A stretch of DNA of 64,000 nt from Botryococcus braunii (GCA_002005505.1 KV908429.1:85001-149000), one strand, 5' to 3'. Shown: positions 1 through 35,812, counted from the first letter of the stretch. A program made the numbers and translations. The notes: generated by a model not told the origin, from the letters alone.

Positions 1-1650
1 GTGGTGGGATATACATGGATGTGCACATCCATGTATGGATCCCGCCTGTTGTCCCAATCCCAGATAAATAAAGCAGGTCTCCGGGATCTGAGACCCAGAA
101 CCTGGATGGGCTGAGGATCCTCCGGAGGCTCGTTACGGGTAGGTAATTGAAGCTCCCTACCCATCCGCACCAACATATCCCTAACCGCGTTGTGATGGCG
201 CATTGTGATCGCGTCATGACGAAAAGAGTTAGCAACCCCAACCCCCACCCGGCACTGCATGGCGTGGTCCCCCCACTAGGACATACTACCGGAACAACCA
301 GGGGACCAGGCACCTAGTGGGTAAATGTCTATTTTACCTTTCTGGACAAAGGCCTTATTCCATTAAAGATTAGGCCTTTTACTTGATCAGGCCTCATGCG
401 GAAGTAGGTCCCTCGGATAGTACAGTGCTAAGAAACACGCTTGGAATAATATGTGTAATGCGTTAATTATGAAGTATGGATCCATGCAACCCTGGCAACC
501 ACGGTGTTGGGGTTTCACCCAAGACCGATTCAAGCTTCCTTCTCTGTCTTTGCTACTGATAACTTCTTAAACCCCGGAATGGTTCCGCGTTTGGATGTTT
601 TTGGATGTTTAAATGAAAGTAATCACCGAGCAAATGTTACAAGTCCTGGACCAGTCACATAGCTTCGTCAGGATTGGTAGAAAGGGAAGTATTATTTATC
701 TAGCACCCCCAAACAAAAGGATTGTGCAAACGATTTTTTTAAAGAATAGGGCCTTGCAAGCAGACGCTGGGTTGGCTGAAGCTGAAATTGCGAGAATATG
801 TAGGTTGAGACCATTAGTATTTGAGAGCAAAGTATCAAGACATATTTGTACTTGTACAATTCACATGGCCCTTGTAAAGACCACCCTTTGAACAGTTGCC
901 CTCCTAAAAACCGCCCTGTTTTTGACAGGTGCACGCACTCGCACCTTTTGTTCTGTCAACCGGTACATAGGGGAGGATATCCCGCTGATCTACGGACCAC
1001 AGTAAGCCCTTACTAACAGCTTGTAGTTGTGAAAGTGTAAATTTAAAAAGGAAATACCCCGGTGTGGCAAGAGAAGTATAAACATGCAGTAGAACGCCAA
1101 TTATCGGTGGATTTCGGTGTTTTTGGGCAAAAGCAGCCCTACACCACCACAAATATTAAGAAATATTGCCGATCATGACGTTCAATATACATCCCAAATT
1201 CATTCTATTGGACCCTTGATCATGTTAATTAAGCACGTTTGCATGCCTTTATCAGTTCGATCAATATAGGGTACCCAAGCTTGACTTGTACTGGCAGTAT
1301 CGATAGGCGGTACGCAAACGCGTCATACGCCGTGTACATGCATATGGGGCGGCGCCCTTGATTTTTAATCATAGCCACAGTCCTATTCTACTCGAAACTG
1401 GTCTTTTTCCGGAATATGATTGCCTCAATTAAAAGTTTCACGAAAAATAGTACAGGCTACCTTGCTTTTGCACAATCCTTTTGTTTGGGGGTGTAGGTAT
1501 TATTGGATTTGCAGATTGCATGCAGTAACCAGCCACCTATGCTGGATGCAAGATAAACGGTAAGAACAGTACACTAGTGATCGTACGACGTTAGACTGTC
1601 GTGATCGCAGTCGTTGGTGTCTCTTCCGACCCTACAGGTGAATCGTGTAG
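1..1650. other. gene-poor left flank
   Basis: I see no supportable gene here. Open frames are short, lack splice context and resemble nothing I recognise. A stretch around 490-600 is a diverged copy of 1890-2010: both contain the phrase cacccaaga followed by a C/T-rich run, then ataacttctt or ttaacttctt, and then an aacggttc-like motif. This makes the area part of an old duplicated, probably non-coding block. Confidence 0.5.
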
Positions 1651-1659
1651 GGTAAATGA

Positions 1660-1768
1660 TGGTTATAATATAAATTAAAAAATATAAATTTAATTTAATT
1701 TAATTTAATTTAATAATTATTAAATAATTAATTTAATTTAATTTAATTAAATTAAATAATATAAATTT
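1660..1768. repeat. AT-only tract built on taattt pentamer/hexamer units
   Basis: About 110 bp consist almost wholly of A and T, arranged as repeated tttaa units that read nearly the same on both strands, so the tract is strongly self-complementary. It separates the two diverged duplicate blocks of the left flank. Confidence 0.85.
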
Positions 1769-1782
1769 AGCTGCGCAGGTGC

Positions 1783-2170
1783 CCTCCATGTTTATGCATT
1801 GGCTGGCATTTGGACATTGTTTAAAAACTACGAAGTTTGGGATTCAGGTGCTTCCTGTTTGGTTCAGTCGAACCGTTGTGCATAGGGATAGAGGACTGGA
1901 TTACACCCAAGATTGGTTCGAGCTACCTTCTCCTTTCTATGTCTGCCTTCTAGAATAAAAAGACGGATCTGTCTGATTTTAACTTCTTGAGCCGCAGAAC
2001 GGTTCTGCATGTGCTTGTTGATCTTCTGCTCGATTGCATGCAGTACCCAGCCACTGACTACTGCAGGATATGCAGCATGCAAGAGTAGCTACAACTGAGC
2101 CCTACATGCTTTAGCACGGCTGGCATTTGAACTTTAATTGAAACTATGAGGTTTGGGATTCAGGATTGCC
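1783..2170 (+). repeat. imperfect direct duplication (~325-bp period)
   Basis: The segment near 1790-1850 (ggctggcatttg ... tttgggattcagg) recurs near 2113-2166 with substitutions. The atgcagtaaccagccac block near 1518 recurs near 2037. The copies have drifted apart, so this is an old tandem or dispersed duplication. No coding capacity is evident. Confidence 0.6.
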
Positions 2171-2245
2171 CTATAACGAAACATCACAACCTCCCCCTTC
2201 TCCTCTGCAGGCCTCTCTTCAGACCTACTGGCTGGCCCTCTTTCT

Positions 2246-3842
<1,597 letters not shown>

Positions 3843-4275
3843 CTATTTCGTTCCCTACTCCTTGCTTCCTTCTGGCATAAAGCGAGTGTCCTACATTGGG
3901 GAGGAAAAAGATTCCTTTAAAACAGGTAGAATCTCACCATCGCTGATCAGTAATCCGCGTGCTGATCACATCCTGGGAGGTTGAACCTATGCAGGCATCT
4001 CGACACAGCAGCTCATGACGATATTCGCAGGATCCACCCGGGGTCGCGCACCCACCTTCGTAGCCTGCAGCAGGGCCAGGAATAAAGCGGATCACAGGTA
4101 AATTTGGTTGGACCAAAGCCCTTCCTATTGCGCTGTGAAAGCTGCACTCCAGGGGGCATTCTCTATGACTAAGTTCGACGTGGAGTGCTACTTAGTACGC
4201 TTTCTTGAAGTCAGCTTGTTCGTTTCACAGGGACCGTCACTTGCTTCTTGGGTGGCGGCGATGCGATGGCTAGGA

Positions 4276-4764
4276 TCAAAGGATTAAGAGATCAGGGCTG
4301 CTCAGATGTCTGACGCCGCCCATGAGCAACAAACCAAAAAAATCGCTTTTAATTGTCATGTGGGTCACGGGAATGATATTCAGAGGCTGTTGATTGGCAG
4401 TGAAATCGCATGGGCAATTTCCATTGATTACAAGATTTTGGGGGGGTAGAGGCATTTCGCTTCTCCGAATATGTAAGCCAGTAGTGCCTGCGACCCACAC
4501 AGAGCCAAATTCTGACCGAGCCACTACATTTGCAGTTGACCCCATTTTCATCTCCCGGTCCATAGGGACCACACTTCTCGACGGGTTGCCGATCTCTTGG
4601 AATATTGGTACCCACCCCGCAAGGGGCATATATCTATAAAAATTTTGTGGTTCAAACTGATTAGTGCTATGCATCTTTATGCCCGCTAAAGTGAAATATT
4701 CTGAAGCAACAAGATATTGTTGGACGTTGGGATACCTACAGGCTTTGTCCAAACGGGTGTCCAA
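4276..4764 (-). CDS. unidentified minus-strand open frame, probable exon
   Basis: A 162-codon uninterrupted frame begins exactly after a good splice acceptor (ctttcag on the minus strand) and ends at a stop. Its composition is protein-like, mixed hydrophobic and polar, with phrases such as FYRYMPLAGWVPIF and PMDREMKMG and no low complexity. Two further minus frames just upstream, about 5180-4998 and 5001-4783, look continuous in style but lie in other frames, so this may be a multi-exon gene or a frameshifted relic. I recognise no family and assign no function. It lies between the two inverted repeats, divergent from the transporter gene that starts at 5242. Confidence 0.35.
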   Translation of the reverse strand: MDTRLDKACRYPNVQQYLVASEYFTLAGIKMHSTNQFEPQNFYRYMPLAGWVPIFQEIGNPSRSVVPMDREMKMGSTANVVARSEFGSVWVAGTTGLHIRRSEMPLPPQNLVINGNCPCDFTANQQPLNIIPVTHMTIKSDFFGLLLMGGVRHLSSPDLLIL

Positions 4765-5241
4765 CTGAAAGAACTAGTTTGCCTATCGCGGGAACGACGT
4801 TATTGGGTCCGCCGTGCCCCGTGATCCGTTCGGCATAATCTGCTTGCTTTGGACTTCTTTCAATCTCGATCTCGCTCTTTTTGGAGCTACTAGAATCTCC
4901 ACTTCGCTGTGGCATGGATAATTTGTAGCTCGTGACTCTGGTTCCCTGCCCATCCTAGACACGCTGACGTGCGCCTCCACCGAGGGCTGCCGCTTAGTCA
5001 ATTCAGTTCTTCTTCAGTATATGTAGTGTTGTTTACGGTTGGGTACGCTCCCGGGTCGTAGTTCATGATGGCGCTCCACCTAGTGTGCACTTGACCTGGG
5101 TTCTGCTTAGAATGTCGGGTCTTTGCATACGTTCTTGTTTTGACGTACATTTGTTTGTGTTTGTTTTGAAGGTTTTGCACTGATCATTGTGCTTTATGTA
5201 TGCAGAATTTGCAGCGACGTACAGGCGATTGAGGTGTCCAG

Positions 5242-10515
<5,274 letters not shown>

Positions 10516-13500
10516 GTTATTCATCCCACCTCTTGTTTTGAAGCGGGTAGTGGGTGTCTGACAGTGCAGTAGCTGCCTAAGGCTCCTGCAGGATCTTGGC
10601 GTGTTGGCTGGTGGGGCCAGGTATTCAAGATTAGGTGTTCATAGAATGGTGCTTGTGCTTCGTATCAAACATCAGCAGGAGGTCTGCAGGGGCAGCAGTC
10701 ATAGCAGCTTTTCTGGCTGTTATGGAGCTTTCATCTTTGTCAGCATGTGTGTCTTGGTCGACAACTGCAATGTGGCATCAGGTAAAAATCCGTTGTGGAA
10801 GTTGCCAATTATTTGGCAACAGCTAATCAAGTCTGGGCTTAGTTAGGATTTTTGCAGGAGCTGTAGTCTTGCAGCACGTATGCATGCATCGTACTGCACT
10901 GTCCGCTTGTCAACACGTTTGTCATGATGTGTGGCAACAGCAAGGATCCATAACTGAAGTACCAAATTTGAATGTCCCAATTTTCTCTTCTTCGAAGAGA
11001 CCTCCTCCCTGGGGGTGCCAACCCTAGGGGGCATGGCAGCCTGCTCTGGGGAGCGGGCCTGCGCAGGCAGCAGCCACATGTGGCGTTTTGTGTTTTCACA
11101 CAAGACGCCAGAGTAGTTAAATTTCATTGAAAAGAACGGAGTCGGTGCACACTGTAAATAAGGCTTGCTTGGTATTACCTTTCTTGTGCTTCGTATTTAT
11201 TGCAGAGCTTCACCATTGTTGGACAAGGTGTACTGGAGAGGAAGCAAAAGTGTGGGTGTATGCGTGCACATATGTTTGCCCCACAAGGTTGGGTTCAGGC
11301 AATGTGTACTGTCCTGTGCAAGAGAAGACAACCGGAGGGACGAATTCAGCTGTCCAAGTTCTTTAGTTCCAGGGCTGCTGTAGGGAGAGTATATTCGTTC
11401 GCTGCTGTAACTGAGTTGTGCTGGGGTGTATGGCTTACATGATATTCGCAAACCCATCGGCAGTGGTTGACAGCCTCAATAAAATAGGACGCCAGAAGTC
11501 ATTTAGATGGTGGCCAGGTGACATCCCAGGGGAGGGCTGTGAGGAGAGGCTCGCAAAATGGGCATGTGTCACTGTTGCTGGACTGAGAAGATAAAATCAC
11601 TGAACATGCGGTCATTCTGAGACCAATGGTATTTGTGAGCATGATGGTGTAATATTAGACTTCTTCAATTGCAGACCTGCTGCTGCGAGTCCACGCACCT
11701 CCTACATTTGATTGGCTGCTATGATGTTGCAGAAATGAAGGTTCGGCAGTTCGGCTTGAATTGGAGAGTTGACACCAGTCTGATTGACGGGCAATGGAAG
11801 GCTTCTGGGAAGACCATCTAAACTAAAGTGCTTTTATTATGCTAATGTGTGATTGATAAAGATGGGTCCACAAGCAGGAAGATGCTGTGGCCAAAATGCC
11901 ATTTCGCGGAGTATGACATAATCAACGGACTTGGTACAGGAGAAGATGTTTGTGTCAGAGGAGGGTCGCAGTCATGTGTGCAACAGCACTGAAGGTTCTT
12001 GGAACCTTAAGGAGCTGAAACGCCACATTAGTCGAGTGATTCAAAGCAGGTGCCCTTTTCTCCTGGGCTTCCTGAACGCCGTAGCTGTTCGAAGAGGACG
12101 AAATCAAAAGTAGAAGCATAAAGAGGAGCAAGGTAGCGGGTTTGCACACACACGGGCTTAGGGGTTTGCCAGTGGCCCATGAAGAGCGTATGGAATAAAA
12201 GGATGGTAGAGGTTTTACTTTGCTAAGGGTCCTATGAGGGTGTTCACGGTAGGATTGTGATAAAACACGTGACATGGTTCATGACCTGAATGAGGATGAG
12301 GCTCATGTGTCTGCAGCTGTTCAGCAGGCAATTTGGGGTCCAGCTTTGAGGCAAGTGGCTTGTGTCTGCATGCCAGTCCTGTGAAGCGCATCGGGCCTGC
12401 GATATCATAGGCTTTTTTTAATGGAGAGTTAGGAGGCGGGCATGCAGGCACGTGGTATGCGTCTGCATGCCAGTCCCGTATCGGTGAAGCGCATTGTCCT
12501 GCTATATCGCAGACTGCCTTGATGGCAGAACCGCACTTAGTCATGCCATGGTTTTGCCATCGCATTTTGGGTCTGCAAGGCAAATAGGGCATCATGCCGG
12601 CTGTTGACGTGGAGTCTTCTTGTCACACTCCTGATGTAGGGCTCGATGTACCTCGCAATACTGAAGTGCGCTTGTAGAAGGTTTCAAATGGGTTGTTTCA
12701 AGGCTTGAACTCATCCAAGCGGATTGCTGACGTATTCAAAGTGAGGTCGTCCGTCAGGTTCTACGGATGAAGGATGTTTGCACCACAGGTAAGGACCCTT
12801 GTGTGAGGTGTGATGACCCGCAGCATTCCAGGCACAATAGTGTGACCTCTGCAAGCTGCTCCAACCCCATACAGTAGCGTTACCTCTAATTAAGGTAGGT
12901 ATTAGTGGAAACTTGATCGTTATTTAGTGTGCGTCATGATGCTGCCGTCACCCAAGGGAACCGCACGGCTGCTGTCCACTCTTGAATGGGGGGTTCCTAG
13001 CGTCGACTCGTAAGTCCCCCTTGTTATTTACAAGGCTGGAGTAGCGAGGGTAGACCTGGGATCAGTCTTTGAGGCTGCGTTATCATCATGACCAAAATGT
13101 GCTTTAATCGACCGTTGAGCGCTTAGTGTGGGACCATAAGGTTATGATCCTTATCGGCATTTATGTGATGTGTGGCGATATGCTAGAATTCTTTGCTGGG
13201 GCTTTTGAGCCTCGAACTTCACCAAAAATAATAGAATTGGGGGATGGGGTTCCCAATTCTTGAACTGAATTCGTTTGTGATCCCCCTCCCCCACCACGTG
13301 CATCCCAGCATGTCTACGATGTCAGGTCTCACCCGTATTTCTTTTGAGGCACCTATGCCATCAGATGTGGATTGTCAGGTAGGCTGAGTCCGGAATGTAA
13401 ACGATGATTTTGATCATTAACCCCTTCCCCCTTCTTTCGCTCTTTAAACCTTACAAGAGAACGGCCTCAGAAGACTCCTTGCGAGACATGTTTCACCATG

Positions 13501-13529
13501 ATTTCTGTCGGGGTTTCAAAGTGCTCTGG
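10516..13529. other. 3 kb without a supportable gene
   Basis: This is downstream of the transporter stop. Frames are short and lack matching splice phases or family signatures. A partial direct duplication is visible: cttgtgtctgcatgccagtc near 12359 recurs as atgcgtctgcatgccagtcc near 12457. Both are followed by gaagcgcat and a ctgc(g/t)atatc phrase. A short hairpin with GAATTGGG/CCCAATTC arms lies near 13234-13260. I see nothing else. Confidence 0.5.
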
Positions 13530-13777
13530 GGTCTTCAGTTGACGGCCTTATGCCAAACTACAAGCACGACCTCTGGAACTACGAGGCCACGTTCCAGGGC
13601 GGACATTTACCAATGATGCCTGCTGACCCTGCGCTGGACCCATGAGGACCTCAGGTACGACAGGACCAAAACTGGGGGCAGTTCGAGGAAATCTCGGGCC
13701 ATGAAGGCACAGGCTACAGGTTCAGGAAAGATTTCTTCTTTGCGCTAGATCACCAAAGCTTTGAGGCTAATCTCTAA
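13530..13777 (+). pseudogene. decayed coding relic of unknown family
   Basis: A frame reading GLMPNYKHDLWNYEATFQ, then GGHLPMMPADPALDP, is broken by TGA at 13643 and continues as QNWGQFEEISGHEGTGYRF to TAA at 13775. Around the break the next frame also looks protein-like (TLRWTHEDLRYD), which suggests a frameshift rather than a single substitution. No family is recognised. It sits inside the inverted-repeat interval and may be residual cargo of a mobile element, but that is inference. Confidence 0.3.
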
Positions 13778-14099
13778 GCTGTTCCGCGAGTGACCTGTTA
13801 TCATAAGAAGTACATCTAGCTGTTGGTTAGACTTGAAGTCACCATAACTATGGGTCTACATGGCCAGCCAATGCTGGGCGTTGGAAAAATCGCCTTGCCC
13901 TTACACTACCTCCGCTTCATAACCTGGTGACTGATGACGTAGCAGCTGCATTGCCCCAGATGCGCTTGAAGGGGCAGCCAAAGACAGAGTACAGTGGAGT
14001 CAACAGTATTGGGTCGAGGGGGCCAGCTTTGCGCAAAGGAATTAGGACTCGGGCTCATCAATCTGTTAGGAAGAATGTGTGTGAACACACTCACGCACG

Positions 14100-14123
14100 C
14101 ACGCACACACACACACACACACA
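14100..14123 (+). repeat. short (AC)n tract
   Basis: About a dozen AC dinucleotides follow an acgc-rich lead. No gene is associated with the tract. Confidence 0.9.
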
Positions 14124-14406
14124 TCTCTTTATCGAATGGATGGATCTCATCAGAAACTGTTGACATCTAGTCATCATTACTTTGTTTGTGTAACTTTCAA
14201 TAACCCACTGTACATCTAACCCTGGATAACCGGGATCTTATGGGACATGAGTGAGGATGATTAAGGCGTACCCCTCGTTTAAACTCCTGGGGGAGTGTGT
14301 TGAAGCATGTACCTGACGTTCTCCAGGTCTCCAGCTAACCTCCTCACCTCGCATACCCAAGTGGGGGACATACATTATGTTCACAACAACATCTTCACCA
14401 TCATCT

Positions 14407-14527
14407 GGTCGTTGTCGTCGTCGTCGTCGTCATTGTCATCCTCCTCCTCTCTGTCTCTGTCTTCGTCATCGTCCCATCTTCTTCTGCTCTTCCTCCTCCG
14501 TTGGCGTCGTCGGCATCATCGTCGTCG

Positions 14528-14582
<55 letters not shown>

Positions 14583-14671
14583 GACCATCACCATCACCAT
14601 CGTCATCACCATCTTCTTCTTCTTCTTCTTCTTCTTCGTCTTCTTCTTCTTCTTCTTCTTCTTCTTCTTCC
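14407..14671 (+). repeat. trinucleotide repeat block (TCG, ATC, TTC)
   Basis: Runs of tcg/gtc, then about 18 atc units, then ttc units occupy about 265 bp. Frames through it give His, Ile, Asp or Lys/Glu homopolymers that do not indicate a gene. It ends beside a foldback segment. Confidence 0.9.
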
Positions 14672-14747
14672 ACATCCTCAAATTCACGATAAGGAGCGCA
14701 GCCTGGCATAGTGGAGGAGCTGCAGGGGCTGCAGGTTCTGATACAGG

Positions 14748-14817
14748 TATACATACAGATAATTACAACCCTCCAATTACTAGTAATTTTCAGGGTTGTA
14801 ATCATGTGTATGCATAC
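14748..14817. repeat. imperfect foldback, ~30-bp arms
   Basis: The left arm contains gataattacaaccct and the right arm contains agggttgtaatcatg, with ccaattac / gtaatttt inside. The arms meet almost without a loop near 14785. Outer bases (tacataca / tgtgtatg) extend the pairing. No protein is encoded. Confidence 0.65.
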
Positions 14818-15105
14818 CAGGACAGGACCTACGAGTAATTTCTTTACCCCTGGGATTCCTTCATTGTCAAGAGCGTGGTCTGTGGTTTTGCTGGCAAGGG
14901 AAAGCTGGATTATTATCATTGGAGCTTTTCAATGCACGTATAAAGACTTGAATGCCACCTCGCTGCTCAGCTCGATAACTCGCGAGGAAATTAATCCAGG
15001 TGTAGCAACACTGTTTGATCGGGAGATGCACCCGTGCGGCGGGTGGGACGTGGCCGTCTGCCGAGACAGGTGAGGGGGTGGACATCCGGATGGAGTTTCA
15101 AAGGA

Positions 15106-16700
<1,595 letters not shown>

Positions 16701-16911
16701 TTATATTATCTGAACCTAAACGAAAGAAATTGGCAGACATTCCGGATCGGGTAGAGAGATTTCTAGAACCCTACAGGCATGAACCGGGGTCAGTGTGGGA
16801 GCTGTCCCATACGCTGTTCTGCAGCGATCGGCCCTGCTGTAGCCTAGTTGCGATATCTACATGCAGCAACACAAGTGTTGTTGGGGTATTCCCATTCCAT
16901 AACGACGGAAT

Positions 16912-31363
<14,452 letters not shown>

Positions 31364-33226
31364 GCTGTCTTTTTCTGTCGTCATGGTTAACGATATGGCA
31401 TGATCTTACGTGTAGACCCCATGTTCTTGTTTGACTTGTGGTCTCACCGCACTAAGTGCAAATTGTCCTCAAGGGCAGCTGTCCTTCAAATTTGCTGCGC
31501 TCGGCCTTGGCAGCCACATATTACTGCACAGCTTGGCCAGGGATTGTCACGGGCCCCTCACTAAGGGCATTGGTGGGGGGCCCACCTCTGTTGCAGTCTT
31601 CGGCTGTCTCAACAGCGGCTTCAACAGAAACTTTCACAGATTTGGCGGGGTAAGGAGGGCAAAGAAGTTTGTGAATTCTCAGCAAATCATAGGTTAAGGC
31701 ATAATTCTTTCTGCTCTTTTGGCATTTCCTGATCACCGGGTTGGACTTCTTCTCTTTTTGAACTTGGTAGTTTTCTGTGCGAAGAACCAGAAAGTCTTGT
31801 GGGGGGGCTGGTTTTGGGGTCTCCTTCAAGCCCGCCGAGCTCGGGAGGAATTGGGGAGGCACTGTGAGAATTTGGTCTGCGCCTCGGCTTAAACATATTG
31901 TCAGAAGGCCAGGCGCTGTCATACTTGGCAGGGGATTTGACGTATCTGAGGGTGTAGGAGAGTGTCAAAGTTTGCTTGCTGTGGCAACACAGCGTTGATC
32001 GTGACGTTGGACTTCATGAGTATCATTTTATTTCTTTGTGATCAACAGCATCTGCGTCATTTAGGGTTGGGGCATAGGTGGAGCTGTACAGCAGGTCAAG
32101 GTATGTGCTGAAATCCTTGTTTATAGCAAGACATCGTGGATTTAGGTATACAGTGTAGCATCAAGTGCAGTGCAATAAAATGCTTCGTCAATTTAAGCTT
32201 GCCCCATGATTACATGTATCATAACACAGAATACTACACACATTACTATTGCTAACAGCGGTATGCTACCTTCTATGGTAGCTGAATGTTGGCGCAGCCA
32301 GAGGAGCCCGTCGATCAGATTGGGGGCTTATATATGGGGAGAGGGCTCAAGGTGTTTCGAGGATCTGGCCATGGCAAATGGATGTCAGTGAGGTTGCGAA
32401 TGAGTAAATAATTGTATTTGCACCTGTCAAGAGGATCCCGCATGGTGAGGCTTTGCACTTGGAATCTTGCACCGAGTACTTCTCGCAAACCCTGATTGTT
32501 GTGGAGTTCAGCGCTGTGTGAATTTTCTGAGAATGAGAGCGGGGAACAGACAGTAGCAGGGTACAGACAGTAGACCTTGGTTATGCAAAGGGAGCAACAT
32601 GCATCCAGAGGCCTTTGCAGATTGTATAGGAGCATCGATGAGTTTCTTTTTTGTTTCTGAGTATTTAGTGGCTTTGTGTGGGAACATATATGTCATATAC
32701 ATCTTTCTAACACGCTTCAGAACTAGGTATTTTTTTACATGATGATATTTTTTAATTTGTTTCGGACTTCCGGCAGTTGTTAACTGAGAGCCTTGTCCTC
32801 GACGTGATATTGGAAGAAACTCCATGCGCTTGCCAGCCTTCCTGTGAATATATGGCCCGTCTGAATGCCTGCAGACTTAAGAGGACGGGCCCCGCTCTGG
32901 GCGCACAGATTGTCGTCCGTTGACAAAAGGTTTTGCTAAGCATGGCTCCACGAGCCCCTGTGGGGGGGGGGGGGATTTTGAAGTTGTGAAGATAGATGGC
33001 AGAAGATGTGGATGCGGTGTCAACCCTTTCTTTCCTTTTTTCCATGGCAGTATAGCGTGGCACTGTATGACGATGTGGATGCCTGCTGCCTTGCTAGATT
33101 GTGTTACGATGTGTGCATCTCAGCTAGCATTGGTATTTGGTCCTGCTTCGTCGAGGAAGCTATGCTGACAGCTGGGCCTGGTACGTCACACATGTGTGAT
33201 GTACATCCCCCCCCCCCCGGGTCTGT

Positions 33227-33345
<119 letters not shown>

Positions 33346-33556
33346 GGTTGTGATGCAAGCAGGCATGCTTATATAAAGATTAAGCACGAGAGTGCGGCAT
33401 GCTAACATTTGTATGCTGTCTTGCTTTAGCTTTGACTTGGTTATGTAACTGGTCATGTATGCTGACAACTACTAAGGGTGTGCAGTACTGGGCACCCTTA
33501 GAGATCACAGCGGTGCAGATACATGTTTACCGTGTTGCCAATGACAAATTGCCATT

Positions 33557-33600
33557 GGCAATGCGCATTGCCCCTTCCAAATGCATGCATTTGGAAGGGG
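33557..33600. repeat. two overlapping perfect palindromes (16 bp and 30 bp)
   Basis: ggcaatgcgcattgcc (33557-33572) is a perfect palindrome. Sharing two bases with it, 33571-33600 is a perfect 30-bp palindrome with half-site ccccttccaaatgca. A third small one, tgccattggca, lies just before. A 30-bp perfect inverted repeat without a loop is very unlikely by chance. Confidence 0.95.
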
Positions 33601-33725
33601 CCATCAGACCCATGCGTTCTCGGCAGCGCCCGAGCCCTCGGACACAAATTTCTATAAATCTGGTCTCTCGAGGTTTTCACTCACCCCTTTTTGTCTCTGG
33701 CCACTAGATTCCGCATACCCGCATG

Positions 33726-33773
33726 CAAGATTTATGGTGTACGGTTAGAATAGGCTTCATTCTTTATTCGAAA
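33726..33773 (+). repeat. dispersed ~45-bp repeat, copy 1
   Basis: It reads aagatttatggtgtacgg, then ttagaataggcttcattc, then tttattcgaaat. Related copies lie at 39427-39459 (minus), 50444-50492 (minus) and 55590-55626 (plus). Confidence 0.75.
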
Positions 33774-35182
33774 TCTGGTATCCCGGAGGCACTATAAACA
33801 TCAAGGGATCCTGAAGCAGACTAGAAGACTGATCATCTCATCAGCGATCGTTGGGACATATGTGGGACACGTTTCTAATACTGCCTCCGGTGGGTAGGAT
33901 ACCACACTAGGCCCTCACAATCTACAGACGTCTGGCTGACTCAACCCTGCAGTCTTCTTAACAGCTCAACTGCATCCTCATGCAGGCTGCCGAACGTGCC
34001 AAATTTGTCAAATTTGCCTTTAAAGGCTACTGGCCGAAGCACATATCTCGCCCCTGTGAAAAGCAGTCTCATGGACGCAGTCCGAGCTAGAGCAACCCCA
34101 AGCAAAAAGCACCCCCACGGTATGACTAACGCAAGCGGTGAAGAACCTCCGCATCCATAAAAAGGTCCCGCCCATTGTCCCAGTCAAAGGACACGAGATT
34201 TGGCCGGCAAGCCTCCAAGTTTGAGCCAGGGCCCCGGGGTTCTTAACCGGCAACGGGGGCTCCCTCACAGACACCTGTAACTCTGCCCATACAGTCGATA
34301 TCTGGATGAATGTGGAAGGTGCTTGGACGGGTTCTGTTGTTGTGCCTATCTGCACATGTGTTTGATGCTTAAGAGCCATCCCAGGCCTGGCATTGGGAAT
34401 GTTCCGTGTTAACACCTCGACCCATTTGCACATGCATGGAACAGACCTAGGTGGGGCGCCTGCGCAGGTCCACTACGTATACGTCAGGCGCTATGTATAT
34501 GGTAAACTCATACGTGCAACCTCTTTTGGCAGCCTCTATTGCGCCTCTTCCTAGCCTGTGTGGTGCTTACAGCTTCGTATGGGTGTGACCATCTAAGGTG
34601 TGAGGTCTGAGAATTTGTGTCTGTTACCCCCGACTCCTCTAGGATCTGTGCTGAGGACATTGAAAAGGATTTGCTTGCCAGTACATAATATATCCGTATG
34701 ATGTTTGGGGTTGGTTCTATGGCCGCATTGACATTCTTCATATTGAGGTGGGCACGTGAACCCTGCATCATGATATCATATGTGGCTTAATCATATGTGG
34801 CTTATAAGCGTATGGTCACCTTCTTGACTTCGCTTGTTGCCTTTCCCGAAGACCATCTTTATGCTTGAACTCATAGGGAGTTATAACATATATAATTATA
34901 CATATGTAATTATGGCGTTACGGTTCATACCGCGTCTTGCCTCTTTATGTCAGGCCTCTGACGTCTTAATGGGCGGCTCCGGTACCCAATTTTGGTGGAT
35001 TGTTTACAGCCCCAGCGTGGCCACCCCGTCGACACTGATACTTTCCATGGTCTTCTTACGTGCGTCTGTACCCTCTCAAAGCATTATGTCCATACTTCCC
35101 CTCAATTCGCTCCTAGGGATCTCCATCTTTTTATTTTAAGTGGCTTAAACAAGTTTGCTCGTCCTACTTAGGGTAGTATTCT

Positions 35183-35400
35183 GAGATTCAACTTTCTCGG
35201 TTGCATAAACGTTTCCTGGACATTTGCAAGGTTATAACTCGGTTTCGTCTTGGTGTTCATGGCCTATCCATTGAAGTTGGACGCCAGCGTCAGGTTCCCC
35301 ACCTCTAGCGCCGTTGTGACAGGCACGCATGTCTGTGCGACTTAACTGTGGGTGATCACCACTGATGATGAACACACATGTGCTTTGCTTTCATTGTGAA
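35183..35400 (+). pseudogene. decayed LINE (non-LTR retrotransposon) C-terminal fragment
   Basis: The frame from 35183 reads LSRLHKRFLDICKVITRFRL, then GVHGLSIEVGR, the conserved stretch after the reverse transcriptase of many algal and plant LINEs (RFRLG..L.IE.GR). It hits TAG at 35306 and continues as CDRHACLC. A neighbouring frame then gives DDEHTC, as expected of the degenerate Cys/His motif that ends such proteins. Stops and a frameshift show it is dead. The upstream polymerase domain is not recognisable. Confidence 0.5.
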
Positions 35401-35613
35401 GCGGTTAAGGTGCACGGGAACATTACCCTTGCTTGTTCTCTAGTTCTTCTGGAAGAGCCGTTATAAATTTACAGAAGCTAGGTCTCTCAGACAATTCAGT
35501 TGGCAGGCTGACTTACGTGCAGTGGCTTTATTCTTTAATGATGCCTTCCAGGCCCCTACAGACATCCGACGGGGACCGAGATCTCGACATGGCCTCCCCT
35601 TGGCTGCTCCTGA

Positions 35614-35680
35614 AGTCTACTACGTACTTTAAAGTTTGGTTGCAATCTGTTTACGTACTTAAAAATTTGGTTGCAATCTC
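35614..35680 (+). repeat. 31-bp tandem duplication
   Basis: tacgtactttaaagtttgg plus ttgcaatctgtt is followed at once by tacgtacttaaaaatttgg plus ttgcaatctc. These are two copies with few differences. Confidence 0.8.
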
Positions 35681-35812
35681 AGGCGCGCGCCTGAAACGGC
35701 GCAACTGGCAATCAAACTACTTAAGGCGCGCCTTTGATTCCCGATTAAGACCCCATGTATTTGTGCACATCTCATCATGCCTTATGGGCTGGACAGCGAT
35801 CTGTGTCTGCCT

